From positions 558,001 to 622,000 of the forward strand of contig JAGPNK010000013.1 in the NCBI GenBank assembly GCA_020746835.1: a stretch of 64,000 nt of DNA, read 5' to 3'. The position numbers were made by a program, and so were the translations under genes. The notes beneath the pieces are model-generated. The model saw only the letters and a list, made by a program, of their open reading frames with translations. It made no database searches and was not told the DNA's origin. Source of the stretch: Stachybotrys elegans. Taxonomy: Eukaryota; Ascomycota; Sordariomycetes; Hypocreales; Stachybotryaceae. This document shows, piece by piece, positions 22,012 to 34,863 of this stretch; positions within the stretch are counted from its first letter, which is position 1, and each line of letters opens with the position of its first letter.

Positions 22012-23293
22012 ATGCATGTCAAGCTGTTCAGTTTCATCGTCCTGGCCTGCGCGGCTGCATGTGCGGGCGCTCAAAGGGACTCTTCTGACTCTACTCACTC
22101 TACTCACTCTTCCACTCACTCTTCTACATCCCATTCTTCTACTTCTGCCTCTGCCTCTCACTCTACCTCTCACTCTACCCCCCACTCTACTTCTCATTCT
22201 ACTTCTCATTCTACTTCTCACTCTTCTGCTTCTCACTCTTCTGCTTCTCACTCTTCTGCTTCATACTCTACTCACTCTCCCTCTTCTCATACCTCCCACT
22301 CTTCTTATAGTTCCCACTCTACCCATGTCGGACACTCAAGCAACTCATCCACCTCTTCTTCGACGAGCACGTACTTGTTGATTCAGACGACTTTCGGCAC
22401 ATCAGTGCTGTCAACTAGTCTGTCGATTCCAACCCCATTGATCCCCAGCTCTTCCTCCACCCGATCGACTTCCACCTCTACCCCTACTAGGTCTACTTCC
22501 AGGTCGACTTCCACCTCTACCCCTACTAGGTCTACTTCCAGGTCGACTTCCACCTCTACCTCTACTAGGTCTACTTCCAGGTCTACTTCCACCTCTACTT
22601 CCACCTCTACCTCCAGGTCTACTTCCAAGTCTGCTTCCGCCCCGTCTACTCCAACCCGACCGGTGCCGAGCACCTCCAGGCCCCCTCGGCCTACTGCCAC
22701 CTTTGAACTTACCGTCGATGATCTCATCGATGGCCTCGAGGAGCTTGAGGAGCTGAGCGAGCAGACCACCAACATTCTGAACCAAATCGATATCAGAAAC
22801 CCCTCGTCCCTCGCCCGAGCCATCCCCGTCAGTTGCATCCCTTATCGAGATCATATGTTGTGCTGACTTTGCCCAGAGAATTCTCGCCAACCTGGGCCGC
22901 TTCCCATCTATCCTCAACCGTGACAACCTCGCCTTGACCACCCTGGACACACCTCAGGACCTAGACAGGAACACTCAGCGGAGAGTCTGCAATGCCTTTA
23001 GTGATGTGAGTTATTTTACCACTACCCTGCCAAGACGCACAGCTGACTTCGCCAAGTTCACCGATGCCTATGAAGAGATGCTGGAGGCATTTGCCGACGA
23101 AGGAAGAATCTTCCGCCAGAGCGAAAGCGGCAGATCGCTAACCGTCATCATCAACAACATCAACAACTCTATCGAGACGCTTAGCAGGAATCTTGGCAAT
23201 ATCACTCCCACGTGCCGAAGAGAGATGTCAGACGAAGTGAGGGAGATCCGAAACACCTTTAGAGACGTCGAGGTTAGTTTCGGAAACGCTTAA
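22012..23293 (+). CDS. Secreted Ser/Thr/His-rich mucin-like protein, about 393 aa
   Basis: Starts with a clear signal peptide (residues 1-20, MHVKLFSFIVLACAAACAGA). Residues 21-115 are dominated by Ser, Thr and His with tandem SHST units; 130-225 by a Ser/Thr/Arg repeat (STSTPTRSTSR type, at least three near-identical copies). The C-terminal part is ordinary, Leu/Glu/Asn-rich and helical with two Cys, weakly reminiscent of hydrophobic-surface-binding (HsbA-like) proteins. The proposed model has exons 22012-22827, 22877-23005 and 23057-23293. The first intron (49 nt, GTCAGT, GCTGAC branch) is needed to avoid a stop. The second (51 nt) is optional because it is in frame and stop-free. Dense Ser/Thr implies heavy O-mannosylation; likely cell-surface or extracellular matrix. 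The exact 3' end is uncertain. Confidence 0.72.
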
Positions 23294-24211
23294 CTTGAGC
23301 CAGCGGTTGGCGAGTGGCGAATTTATACAAGGGTCGCTGTGAGGGCCGCATAATTTGATGGAGGAAGTTTAGGAAATCGCTATAATTATGCATTTTGTTT
23401 GGCATGCTAGCAGTCAAAGTTCTTTGAGTAATAATAATATACTGCCTTGTTTGTTTCCAGCGAAACCACGGTCCACAGTCCGTTATGATGGTGAATCTTT
23501 GCACGCAAACGCGTATATTGAGCACAAACTCGTATGTTCACCATGCAAAAGGAGGAAGAAAAGGGAATTATTGCTTATCCTGTACCGAATCACTTTCTGT
23601 TCGGCAAAAGATGAAGGCTTGTCAGAGCACCAATCAGCACCGATGAGCGGAAACGATTTGTCTTTCCAAATTCTACCAGTTCAATTGAAACTTGAGGATA
23701 TTCTGGGATTTAAATCCAAGGATGTTGGCATTGAATGTACAAAGAATATTATCACAAATCTCATCACCTGACCGAGGTCGTCGTGGCGGTGATGCAATGT
23801 TCACTGTTCCATTCAACACCTCCAATAGCCTTCTCACTGCATTCTAGGGAATACTTCGCTATTTCTGTCAGACCAGCTGATAAAAGGGATCCGGTCGCGT
23901 GTGTGGTAGTCCATGATTCCAGGACGCAAGGCTGAGTGCCAACCTACAAGCACATCCCGTGCTGCCTATCTCCACCGTATTGTGCCGGCAAACAAAGGAA
24001 CAACTCGAGCCATCACCTCCATCTTACCCATGGATTCATACTTACTCCTGGATAGTCCAACCAACATCGAGATTTTCTCCAACACCATCCACTTCAACAC
24101 AACTCACGCCCAGGCGACGCCACCCAGACTTGCTACGGACTGTCGAAATCGTCGTTCAGCCCAAACCTATATGTGAATAGCCAAGGCAAAGGACATCGTC
24201 AATAGCTCACC
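23294..24211. other. Intergenic region
   Basis: About 0.9 kb, AT-richer than average. No gene that I can support; a frame at 23388-23771 has no recognisable content. Confidence 0.5.
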
Positions 24212-24622
24212 ATGTCGCAAGTTTCAGCTCCCGAATATCCCGCAACCATTGTATATTACACTATCGAGGCATTTGACACGCGTCAGGAAGGATTCTTAGA
24301 AGAAACAGCAGATGTCTTTGAAGAGATCAGAAGACTTACAATCGAGGCCAATGAGAACCATAGGCTCTACTGGGCCGCACGAGGTTATATGGCGGCCAAC
24401 ATCTACTGGGTTTCCGGTTCCACGGAACCGGAACATCTCCGTATTCGCATCACGGCCACAAGCGAGGAAATGAACTACCGTATTCACGCTATCCGTCTCG
24501 CATTGTCAAAGAATGGGTTTACACGCAGGGAGATTGTTGATCAAACCAATGAACGGTATTTTTTAACTGACGAAGACTATATGCCACCACCTCCTCGGGG
24601 CTTGACACCACGGGAAGAGTAG
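24212..24622 (+). CDS. Small hypothetical protein, 136 aa
   Basis: Complete frame with an acceptable start context (caccATGt) and balanced composition. It has no signal peptide, membrane span or recognised motif. The first 100 residues read as a compact alpha/beta domain (ATIVYYTIEAFD; FLEETADVFEEIRRL; RIRITATSEEMNYRIHAIRLAL), and the tail is Pro/Glu-rich. It could be a lineage-specific gene. Support rests only on length, start context and protein-like composition, so I am not sure it is expressed. Confidence 0.4.
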   Translation: MSQVSAPEYPATIVYYTIEAFDTRQEGFLEETADVFEEIRRLTIEANENHRLYWAARGYMAANIYWVSGSTEPEHLRIRITATSEEMNYRIHAIRLALSKNGFTRREIVDQTNERYFLTDEDYMPPPPRGLTPREE

Positions 24623-25493
24623 CAGAGGTGCTACGACCCAGACCGGTTCCTAGCCCAAGTTGTAGCAAGAGAGTCGAGAAGAGGCCGAGATGAAGACGGT
24701 AAAGAGGTTGAAGCATAAATTTCTAATGACTATATTATATAGCAGCATTCATACCACCACTTCCAAGACCTATCTGCAAAGACGTGTCCTCGTCCACCCT
24801 CCTAGCTGGTGTCATCCCCGAGAGACCAGGAAATGAGACAAACGTTTCGTTGTTTATAAAAGCCAAACATGTCAATTGGGGAAGTTGCCTGTTTTGCCGG
24901 TGCGTTCTTCTGGCTTTTGTCTGTATTATTTCCAACTTGGTCTCTTGGCCTGGGGCAGCGCTGTCGGCTACTCTGACGATTAGTAAAAAACCTCTATTGC
25001 GTCATTGCTTGGTTCGCCGACCTGCAGGCCACCATAGAACACGAATGTGACAAAGCTGAAACGTCCGTAAGTAACGTCAGTTTCAACAAAAGACGGGAAA
25101 TGTGACAAATACATAATGAAACATGAGCTCGCCACATTAACGAAGAAAGGCTGCTTGGTTGGCCAAGGACATAGAGCCATAGTTGTGAAAAGTCAATGTG
25201 GCCAAATCGAACTACACAATTGCTTGTCTGTGGTTGTAACGGTTGAGCCATATTACGAGCCCTTTAGGGTCGAACCCGTGGCTTGAGCATTGGTATTACA
25301 AGACAGCAGATAAACATCTCAATTATTGGCAATTATGAGGAAGAATAGTTCAGAATAGACTTTTCATTAAGTATCTATCATACATACTCGTCAGAAGCAT
25401 TAGTATGTCCGGAGCATCTATTATACGGCGTCTTGTTATGTACGCAAGCGTCATTCAGACTTCAAAGCCACGCTTGAGACGGGGTGCCACGCT
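24623..25493. other. Intergenic region
   Basis: About 0.9 kb with no gene seen. The last 200 bp should hold the 3' end of the leftward secreted-protein gene. Confidence 0.5.
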
Positions 25494-27357
25494 CTAAGGC
25501 GAGCCGGTGATGACGGCCTCAGCAACGGAGCCAGAAGCGGCGCCGGTCGGGGTAGGCAGGCACGAGCAAGCGGACGAGACGCGCGAGATGATGTTCTCAC
25601 CGCAGGCAGCCGAGGCATATGCGGGGACGGCATTGACGTCAGCCTCCCAGCCGACGAGGTAGTTGCCGCAGAACTCCTGCGACTCCTCCAGGCGGCCCTG
25701 GATAGACGAGGAACGGAGGGCACGCAGGCAGTTGTCGGCATTGCAGGTCTTGGGCCTGCATGCCTCGCGCCTGGTGAGCTTGACAAGGTAGCCGCCACGC
25801 TCGATGGTGTTGATCCAGATGAAGCCAGAGGGGAACTCGGCGTACGAGGACCAAGTACCGATAAAAGCAGCAGTACCACCGCCGGGCTCAGCATCGTCCT
25901 CGGGGTAGATGTCGAAGAAGGCGACCTCGCACACACCGCCACCAGTAGGATCCTCGGGGATGGAGGAGACATCATAGACACGCAGACCGGCACCATAGTT
26001 GGACTGGTAGACGTAGCCATCGTACTTGTTCACGTATTGGTTGTGGTCAATAGAGCGGACAGTGCCCTTGTACAGGCCAGTCTGCTTGGGAGCCTCGAGG
26101 TCACTGATGTCCCAAATGTAGGTAACGGGGTAGCCGTCAATGGCGGGACCGACGTGGGGGCCGGTGCGGCCGACCTCGTCGTACTCGTCGTCGAGAACGA
26201 GGTACTGCTGCCACTGCTTGTCAAGAACGGAACCCTGGTGGGTGTATTGGACGCCCTCGTAAGCAGTGATGGATACGATGACGGGGCTAGTCTTGTTGGT
26301 GACATCGTAGATGGTGAGTGAGTCCTCGTTGTAGGCGTAGCAGATATCGCGACCGTCGTAACGAGAGTCAGGGCCACGGTAGATGAGACACTCGGCCTGA
26401 AGAAAATGAGTCAGCATGGGGGGAGTAGAAGAGAGCGTGCGGGCAAGCTTACATCGTGGATGTAGCCGTCACCAGAGGCGCAGCCAATGCGGGTAGGGTT
26501 GGAGGGGTCCTTCAGATCGAAGAAGATGAAACCACCGAGGCAGTCCTGGTCACGAGGACGAGAGCCGACCGAGGCGCCGTAGCCGGCCTCCTCGTTGACA
26601 ACGACGTTGTGGGAGGAGCCAATGGGGAGCTCGTTGAACCAGCCCGTGAGATCGGAGCGGGAGAACTGGACGGGAGCGTCGCCCTCCTGCAGCTCAATGT
26701 CGAGCAGCCTGGTGAGGTCAAAGACCTGGACACCATGGCCCTCGAGCTCGGAGCCGATGATCATGTAGTGCTGGTAGCGACGGATCTCCTTCCACAGAGA
26801 GCGGGCAGCCGCAGGAACAACGGCGGGGAGGAAGCCAATGATCTTGATGCGGCCCTCGGGGAGGATCTCGATGAAGGAGGTGCCGTCGTACTGGCCGTTG
26901 GCGATGAACTCACGGCCCGAGTCGGGGTCGACCCAACCCCAGCTGCCAGACCCGGTGCGAAGCTGAGCGTCGGATCCGGGGGAGCCGAGCTCGGCGTGGT
27001 TTATGAAGTCGTACAGGTCAATGTTCCTGCAGCGGAAGGTGTGCAGAGGGTCGCCCGGGATGGCCTCGGCCTTGCCGTTGACACACTTGGTGTAGTTGAG
27101 ACGCGGCCACCGGGAGGAATCGAGGAGACCGGCTTCGGCCTCGCCCTGCCAGAAGTTCATCTTCTCGGACATGATGCGCTCGTGGAGCTTGCCGTTGTCG
27201 TAGAGTTCTGCATTGCGAGGTCAGCAATTGCATGTTGGTTGGCAAGTCAATTGGGGAGCAACATACCGGCAGCGAGGCCGTCATCCTTGGGCAGCTCCTT
27301 GCCTGCGACGGCGGTGGCGGCGGTGATGACCGCGCCAGCAATGGTGTTGTAACGCAT
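25494..27357 (-). CDS. Secreted choice-of-anchor B / LVIVD-repeat type protein, 582 aa
   Basis: Three exons: 27267-27357, 26453-27207 and 25494-26396. The introns are 59 nt (GTATGT) and 56 nt (GTAAGC), and the joins give 582 codons exactly. The N-terminus (MRYNTIAGAVITAATAVAG) is a signal peptide. The body carries repeated blade-like segments, each pairing a conserved hydrophobic strand with D-x-T/S-N-P (VQVFDLTRLLDI, FIFFDLKDPSNPTRIG, LTIYDVTNKTSPVIV, TYIWDISDLEAPKQTG, LRVYDVSSIPEDP), as in choice-of-anchor B and LVIVD beta-propellers. HNVVVNEEAGYGASVGSR and YTHQGSVLD are typical of the family. The C-terminal 80 residues are Cys-rich (RRCxxKTC-like, CLRAL, EFCGNYL, CSCLP). No clear GPI signal is seen, so it is probably extracellular. 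Molecular function is unknown. The RIP-mutated element begins about 530 bp upstream of its start. Confidence 0.8.
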
Positions 27358-27888
27358 GGTGGAAGGGTCTGAGTCCTTTGCGCGAGGGGCTGTTGATGCT
27401 CTCCAAGTCTGGGCCAGGCAATGGGCTACAACGAGGGGATGAGGAGGGAAGGGCGAGAAGGCGTTCCTGGGGAGGATGACGTTGCTATCTATACGAGCCC
27501 CTCGGCCCAGCCCAGGAGGTTACCAGGGACACGGACGCCATGTCCGAAGAACCCAAGGTCCGGTATCCGAGGTACCAATCGCACTACAGTTATGCAGGCG
27601 TAAGCACAGCGATGCGAAGCCGGGATTCCGCCCTCGCCGGAGGCTCAAAGTGGAAGCTCGCAGCATGCCGTACTGGTTCTAGCCCGGTCTCGCGGCAGCC
27701 GAAGGCAACGTCGACATGATGCATGGAATATTGCGAATGGACTATTGGGACCCTATGGTCGTATTAGGGAGGAGGTAAAGGTCTTGGCTCGACGGAATAA
27801 GACGAAATGCAGGGTTTCTTTGAGCAACGGTCTTGGCTTAAAGACATAAGATGAAGGGCAAGTTTTGGGGTAAGAGAAGTGGAACGCC
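27358..27888 (-). promoter_or_regulatory. Upstream region of the choice-of-anchor B gene, bounded by the mobile element
   Basis: About 530 bp of GC-balanced DNA between the start codon and the left boundary of the RIP-mutated element. No specific motif recognised. Any more distal regulatory DNA has been displaced by the insertion. Confidence 0.45.
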
Positions 27889-27894
27889 AACAAG
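27889..27894. repeat. Candidate left target-site duplication (aacaag)
   Basis: The hexamer aacaag is repeated at 36774-36779, directly outside the other end of the inverted-repeat element. Six bases can match by chance, but both copies are exactly adjacent to the terminal inverted repeats. Confidence 0.55.
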
Positions 27895-27955
27895 CAGGGC
27901 ACACAGCTTAGCTCAAGTCTAACGTTAGCTTAGGTATAGTCTAGGTAGAGTATAT
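27895..27955 (+). repeat. Left terminal inverted repeat
   Basis: Positions 27905-27954 match the reverse complement of 36710-36759 over about 50 bp with five differences, every one a transition, as expected from RIP acting on an originally perfect pair. Shared core: gttagcttaggtatagt. The outermost ten bases match less well (cagggcacac against aggggggct on the other arm). Confidence 0.8.
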
Positions 27956-30900
27956 AAAAATTTTTAATAGAATTTTAAATATATATAGAACAAATACTAA
28001 AAGTTATAGTATAAATTTTAAATTAATAAAAATAGTTACCCTAAGAAATACCTTATATAGCTCTATATAATTTAAATATATACTAAAAGTCTACTATATA
28101 TATATTAATCTTTATTTTTTCTCTTTAATATTAATATCTCTATTTATTATTTAATATATAATTTCTATTATAACTTAAGAATATATATTAATTATTTATT
28201 TTATAGATTAAATTAATATCTATAAGTATAGTAATTAATTAACTAAGTATATACTAACTCTATATTTTATAAAAGTAATATTATATTTATACTATATATA
28301 GTATATTTATAATTCTATTCTAAACTATATATACTAACTATATTCTTAAAAAATAAATAATTTTACTAATATATATACTTATTATATAATAAACTATAGC
28401 TATTTACTAATAATATACTAGACTAATATATTAAAACTAAGATTAAAAATGCTAATATAAACTTAAGCTTATATAATAGTAATTTTAGTCTTTATTATAG
28501 TATATATATACTAAATATCTATTCTATATCTACTAGCTATATACTAACATTATATTAGATAATTTTAATACTAAGCCTAATAATAATAATAAAAAACCTA
28601 GTATAATATATATTATATTTATATTATATATATATATTATATACTAACCATTTATAAAGAAAGTTATACTCTTAAAGATTAATAGGTTTATATATATATA
28701 TACTTACTATTTAATATAAATATAGTTTGCTAATACTTAGTAAATACTAGATTAGTTTAGATAATAAATATATATATAGTAAATACTATAGTCTTACTAA
28801 GAGGGCTAGCTAAATAAATATATACTAAATACAAACTTAATATATACTTATATTATTTAGCTTTATTACTATATAATTAATACTTATAGTATAAATAGTA
28901 AGCCTTAAGTATATACTTAGTATATTTTTAATTATTTTATAATATATACTTACTATTTAATTAATTCTAAAAATATTATATAGTAATATTTTATAAAATA
29001 AAATAAACACTAATTACTAGTAAGTATATACTAGATATTTACTAAATATTTAAGTTATATTTTCTAACTATATATAGAGCTTTAATTTATTATATTCTTA
29101 CCAAGAGTTAGTATAATACTAAATTTATAATCAAGCCTAAGTATATATATACTAAGCTTTTACTAGCTATATTTATATATTTATATATACTAATCATTTA
29201 TTTAGTATAAAACCTACTAGTAGATTATTTAAAAAGCTTATAATTTAAATAAAAGTAAGAGTATAAGTTAATATATATACTATATATAATAGCATTTCTT
29301 TTATATATATCTAGCTAATATTAAGCTAGTATATTTAATCCTTAGTTTACTAAAAAGTATAGAATCTAATTCTACTACTACTATATATATTTAGTATATA
29401 ATAAAGCTCCTGTTTATATATACTAATAATATATTAAACTAAAGTCCTAACTAATATTTCTAGCTTATATAAGTATAATATAAGTTAAGTATATTCTTTA
29501 TATATCTTTAGTATATATTAATATTTTACTTAGTATAATACTAAGGCACTAAGTCTTTCTAATCTATTTAATATAAACCCTACTAATTTACTTTTTAAAT
29601 ATAAATTAAACATTTAATAAATATATATAAAAACTCTAGCTAATATATACATAATAGAAACTTATATAACTAAGGTATATAGTAAGTAAATTTATATATT
29701 TTAAATATATATTCTACTAATATTATATATAGTCTATAGTACTAAAACCTAATCTTTATTTTATAGAAAGTAGTATTAATATATACTATATATATATTCT
29801 AGATAAGTAATTAGCTAGAAATAATAAATATATTATATATATATAGATAATATTATAAAAAACTAGAGTTTTTTTATTAAAATATATACTCTATATATAT
29901 AAAAACTCTTAGATAGTTAATAATATAAATAATAAAAATAATAAACTTATAATATATATATATAAATAAAAGTAAAATACTAAGTAAATATTTAGTATAT
30001 ACTAAAAGAGTAGTATTAATTATTTTCTATATATATATATTAGCTATATACTATATATATACTATTTACCTTACTAAACTCTTAGCACTATAATACTATA
30101 CTAAATACTTAGTATATACACTATATAGCCCTAGTAATATAAATATATATAAACCCTATATATATATATTATATATCTATCTTTTTCTAGTTAATATATT
30201 AACTAAAGTTTATATACTTATATTTAAATAAATATTATATTACTACTATATACTTACTATATATAAATAATTTAATTCTTTCTTTCTTTTTTTCTTTAGC
30301 TTTTTACCTACTATAGCTTCTTTATAAAACTTTTTAATAAAACTATATTTATAGCTTTTAATCCCTTATTATCTAGATTCTATTATAGCTTTATTCTACT
30401 AAATATAATAATATCTTTATTTTATATAAATACTTATATATAAGTTATAGATTCTATATATTCCCTATATATATAATATATATATAAATCCACTAATTAA
30501 GTTTAGCTATAATATTATAATAAATATATTCCAGTATATATATAGTAAATACTTTATAAATATACTAGACCTTTATTAATATATTTATTATAAATATTCT
30601 AATTATCTAAAGCTTTTTAACTACTTAAATATTTAAAGCAAAAAGTTTATTACTAGTAAAAAATAAAGTATATTTATATCTAGTATATATAGTATATATA
30701 CTTATATTATACTAATATAATTTATTAATAAATATTAATAGATAATTAGTAAGATATTTACTATCTCTTTAAACTAAAGTAAGCTATATATACTCTATAT
30801 ATATTATATATATACTAAAAGTATCTAGCTATAGTTTTAAAACCTCTTTTATCTATTAATTCACTAAAAAACTTAAATAACTTATATAAATATTCTATAC

Positions 30901-33467
30901 TATTTATATATATAGTATATACTAATTATATATAGAGTAAATAATAAAGACTTTTATTAAAAATATAAAAAGATTTTCTATTATAAATCTAATACTATAG
31001 ATAAGAGTAATTAATAAACTTTATAAAAGATTTCTAGAAATAAAACCTAAAATATAGCTTAGCCTAAAGTAAAATAATATAAATATATAGTTAGTATATA
31101 CTAAAAATATAATAGACTTCTTTATTAAGTTAGATTATTAAAAAAAAAAAGAATATATACTTTATATCTTTTTATAATTCACTATTTATATACTTAGTAG
31201 TTTAAAAACACAAAGTAAGTTAGAATTTTATTTAAAAAGAAATAATATTTATTATTTTTAATTATCCTTAGTATCTTCTTAATAACTACTATATAAAAGT
31301 AAATATATAAAGAAGGTTTAAAAACTTAACTAAGTAATATATTTAGTATATTCTTACTATATATTAAATATATATATATTAATACTCTAACTAATTATTA
31401 AAATCTATTTTTTTTTTTTTTTTTTAATATCTATAAAAATTAATAAATAGTTAGTATATAGTAAATATATACTTATACTCTATAATTATATTTTTTTTAA
31501 GCTTTTTAATCTAAATCTCTGGCTTAAGCTTTTTATTTTTTTATAATAACTACTATTTTTATAAATATAAATTCTATATATATTAGTTAAAAGAACTACT
31601 TAATATCTATAACTTTTTTATTTTTACTATTTAGTATTTACTCTTAATATACTATTAGTATTATACTCTAGCTTCTCTTTAAAAATCTTTTAGTTAAAAC
31701 TATTAAACTATCTTATTTAAAAAAGCTTTAAAAATATAAAAATAATATTATTATTATTAAATATAAACTTAGTATTTACTAAAACTTTACTAAAAGGCTA
31801 GCACTAAAGTAATAATAGAAAGAGTAAGCTATTATAGATTATTAATATATACTTAATAAATATTAAGTATTTAGTAAAGAGTTAGTAAAAAAACAATAGT
31901 TAAAGTACTTAGCTATTCTAAGGTATATTAAATATATACTAAGTATATAGTAATAATCTATTAAACTAAGACTATTTAATATAAAAAGCTAAAGACAAGC
32001 TATTAGAGAAGTTAAAAGAATATACTAAAAATATACTTAGTATATAAACTAATAATAACTTAAAGTATAGCTAAGTAGATTATTTAGCTAATATAGTTAG
32101 TATACTATAAAATAGTAAGGATATATTTAGGCTATTTTTAGTATTTATATTATAAAAATTCTATAGGTTTTATAGTAGTAAGAGATTTTACTATCTCTAC
32201 TAAGTTTATTATTAATTCTATTAATTTTTTTACTTAACTTACTTTTATATATACTTAGTAAATAATATATCTTACTATATATAATTAATACTAGTCTTCT
32301 TAACTATTTATAGCTTCTAGTACTTTTTTATATAAACTAATAAAGACTATATATAGTAAGTATATATTTAATATAAATAGAATATATACTTACTCTAGAA
32401 CTACTATAAGAAATAATACTTATAGACCTATTAATATATAGTCTTTCTAGTATTTACTTTCCTTAATATTAGTATTTTTCTTAATATAGATTTACTATAT
32501 AGTAAATACTTTAGATAAAGCTAGAACTATTCTAGCTATTATTTAAAATATAAGCTTTAATTAAAACCAGGCTATTTAATAGGAATATACTCTATATATA
32601 GTCTCTATATACTTTTTATATTTTTTATAAATTAGTATTCTTAGTAAAGATATAATAAATCTTTCTTTAAGTATATCTTTAAAGACCTTATATTAATTAT
32701 ACTAAATATAAATCTTATAAAAAATAAGTAAATACTTAAAATATTTTTACTATATATACTAAAGAAACTTATAAAATAAATATTCTTTAAATTCTAGAAG
32801 TTTAAATAATTAATATATATATATACTTAGTATATACTATATATACCTTAGATTTACTTTATATCTATATTATATATAATAGTAAATATATCTTTATTAC
32901 TATTATTAAATACTTATTTAATATATAGCTAGTAAATAGACTATTTACTAATACTCTCTAAATAAAAAAATATAGCTTTAAATAGCTAATATAGTATAAA
33001 AATAATATCCTATATATTAAATATATACTACTTACCTACTAATAGTATTTAGCTAAATTACTTATAGTAATAGTATAAATAAATATCTTATAAACTAAAA
33101 ATATTAATATATATCTATTATATATACTATATATATCTATCTTACTTCTATTTATTATATATAGAGTATAAAAGAACATTAAGTTAACTATATATAAACT
33201 TAAAGAAAAAGTTAATCTAAAGGTAGTTTACTTATTAAAAAACCTAGACTTAATCTTAAAAATAAAGAATAATAAAAAAGTCTATAAAGAAAAAAACCTT
33301 TATTTCCTAAATCTATTATCTTTTAAAATCATAAAGCTAGTTAAAGTACTACTTTTATATAACCTCTATATATAGTAAGTATAGTATAACTAAGGTATAT
33401 AGTAGATATATATATAGTATATTATATTTTAACTAATCTATAAACTATACTCTCTTAAAGTATTATA
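27956..33467. other. AT-saturated RIP block (left arm of the element)
   Basis: 5.5 kb with no open frame above background. Composition is overwhelmingly A and T with CTA/TAG trinucleotides; CpG looks absent. No gene can be recovered by eye. Homopolymer runs of T and A occur near 31410 and 31140. Confidence 0.85.
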
Positions 33468-33481
33468 ATAGCCTAGCTCTA
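33468..33481 (+). repeat. 14-bp direct repeat, left copy, flanking the GC island
   Basis: atagcctagctcta occurs here and again, identically, at 34862-34875 on the other side of the GC-normal island. The copies carry the CTA/TAG character of the RIP-mutated host, as a target-site duplication made after RIP would. Confidence 0.7.
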
Positions 33482-34861
33482 CCCTCCCGAGCATGAGGTT
33501 TAAAAGGCTTGTACTGTTTCTTTTTCACTGTCTTTTCCGGCTTACCCTGGACCCGTTCCCACACTTCGTTGCTGACTAAGCAGGTTCCCCGCATCACGTG
33601 GTATCGCCTAGCTTCCCCCACGGCTCCTTGGCATCACATGCCTTCTCACACAGCCGCAGCTTCTTCGCAGCTTCCTTCGCAGCCGCACAGCTTCCGCACA
33701 CGACTACGGCTTCCGACGCATCGCACACTTCCGCACACGACTACGGCTTTCGACACATTGCTTGTCTGTTGACAGCTCTCTACGATGGTATCGGCATTCG
33801 ATCAAACGTCACGTCACAGGGGCATTGGGCACACAATTTCGCGGCAAAAGTGATCAATTCAACAACCAAAGCAAAAAACCGACCGAAAACCCGCACCGAA
33901 AAACCAAGCCAAGAGAGCTCTCTTGGAGCAACTCCAACCGTCTCTAACTCCCGAAGCAAGCCATATGTCTGTGGTCCCCTATAACCCATTCATGAGGTTG
34001 ACTTCCTGGCTAAGGCGCTTGTTATTAGAGAGCTGGCTTTTCTTAGCCTGCCTGCTCTTCCACTTCTTATATCCCAGCTCTAAATTAGCCAGGGAAGAGG
34101 GGTGGTAGAAGTTATTCTATTGTATTCCAGACTGTTAGTAATACTATTATCGGATCCCTTAGAGTAACTTACCTTGTGGATGACTTTGCTAGCGTTTGTA
34201 GTGGCAGTAGCTAAGGCTGCCATGGCTGCTGGAGCAGCTTTAGCAGGGAGATTTAACCCCTCTGCTGTATTGTTGTGGGTATGGGTGTTGTTTGCTTGCA
34301 TTTTGACTCAGGTAGTGGGATATAGATGATAAATTCATCTCTCTTGAGCCAGAGGCTTAAGGGCTTTATGTAGCTGTGGGCGCAGATCAAGCTTTTCTCT
34401 ATTGGCAGCCTAAAGCGGTATCACAGGCTTTTCCAGCGTCATTGAAGCTTTCCATTAGCATCGTGGCGCTCTCCTTCTAGACATAGGTCACGGTCACAGT
34501 CACAACAAGGCTTCTACAGCGTCAGCAACCTTATTCGATGAGTCAACCGAAGCTTCCCAGCCGGGCACCGTCAGTCAGAGCCTTCTATCTGATCCCGCCC
34601 CAACCCTCTGTACGTGTACGTCTCGACATCCCGTCGCATCACATGCCTGCGCATGCTCAGTGTGGCTTGTGACGTCGCAGCCACCTGTGGCTCGGCCACT
34701 CGGCCAGTCAGCTACCCTGTACGGGCAGCCTGACAATGGCCTTGTTGTTATTTCTCTCTACTGTTTATAACTGTATTGGTTGCCAGGGCACTAGACACTA
34801 CCTCTACTGTTTATTTACTCTCTACTGCTTATACCCTATACTATACACTCTTTTCCTTATT
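33482..34861. mobile_element. GC-normal island nested in the RIP block; probable younger retroelement insertion
   Basis: 1.38 kb of balanced composition with abrupt edges, bounded by identical 14-bp repeats. Its last 130 bp are homologous to 37155-37287 outside the element, and the homology ends at the island edge. Shared 3' end, variable 5' extent and a duplication of about 14 bp are typical of LINE- or SINE-like target-primed insertions. It contains a two-copy tandem repeat (about 33690-33764) built on cacacgactacggctt. A leftward frame at 34080-34301 begins MQANNTHTHNNT and has a possible GTAAGT splice donor after KVIHK. No reverse transcriptase or transposase is visible, so it is non-autonomous or a fragment. 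Confidence 0.6.
33690..33764 (+). repeat. Two-copy tandem repeat, about 37 bp unit
   Basis: The unit contains cttccgcacacgactacggc and is followed in both copies by related ttccgacgcat / tttcgacacat sequence. The second copy differs from the first by a few transitions. Confidence 0.7.
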
Positions 34862-34863
34862 AT
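34727..34863 (+). repeat. Dispersed repeat, copy 1 (3' end of the island)
   Basis: Aligns with 37155-37287 over nearly its full length, with shared blocks such as ctctactg, ggcactag and actgtttattt. Differences are mainly C/T and G/A, copy 1 generally having the T or A, which suggests light RIP of this copy. Confidence 0.75.

Noticed and set aside
22081..22330. Possible CRISPR-like array from regular short repeats
   Set aside because: The repeats are in-frame codons for Ser/Thr/His in a secreted eukaryotic protein, with no unique spacers.
22383..22838. Long leftward frames opposite the secreted Ser/Thr-rich gene (Val/Glu/Asp or Arg/Gly repeats)
   Set aside because: These are mirror products of the TCT/ACC repeat DNA of the real gene, not independent genes.
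25255..25300. gggtcgaaccc resembling a tRNA T-loop (B box) on the minus strand
   Set aside because: The stem around the loop does not pair properly and no A box, anticodon arm or acceptor stem is found upstream.
27956..33467. Centromere or mitochondrial DNA insertion as an explanation of the AT block
   Set aside because: Inverted termini with a target duplication and RIP-type dinucleotide depletion explain it better; no mitochondrial genes are seen and it is short for a centromere.
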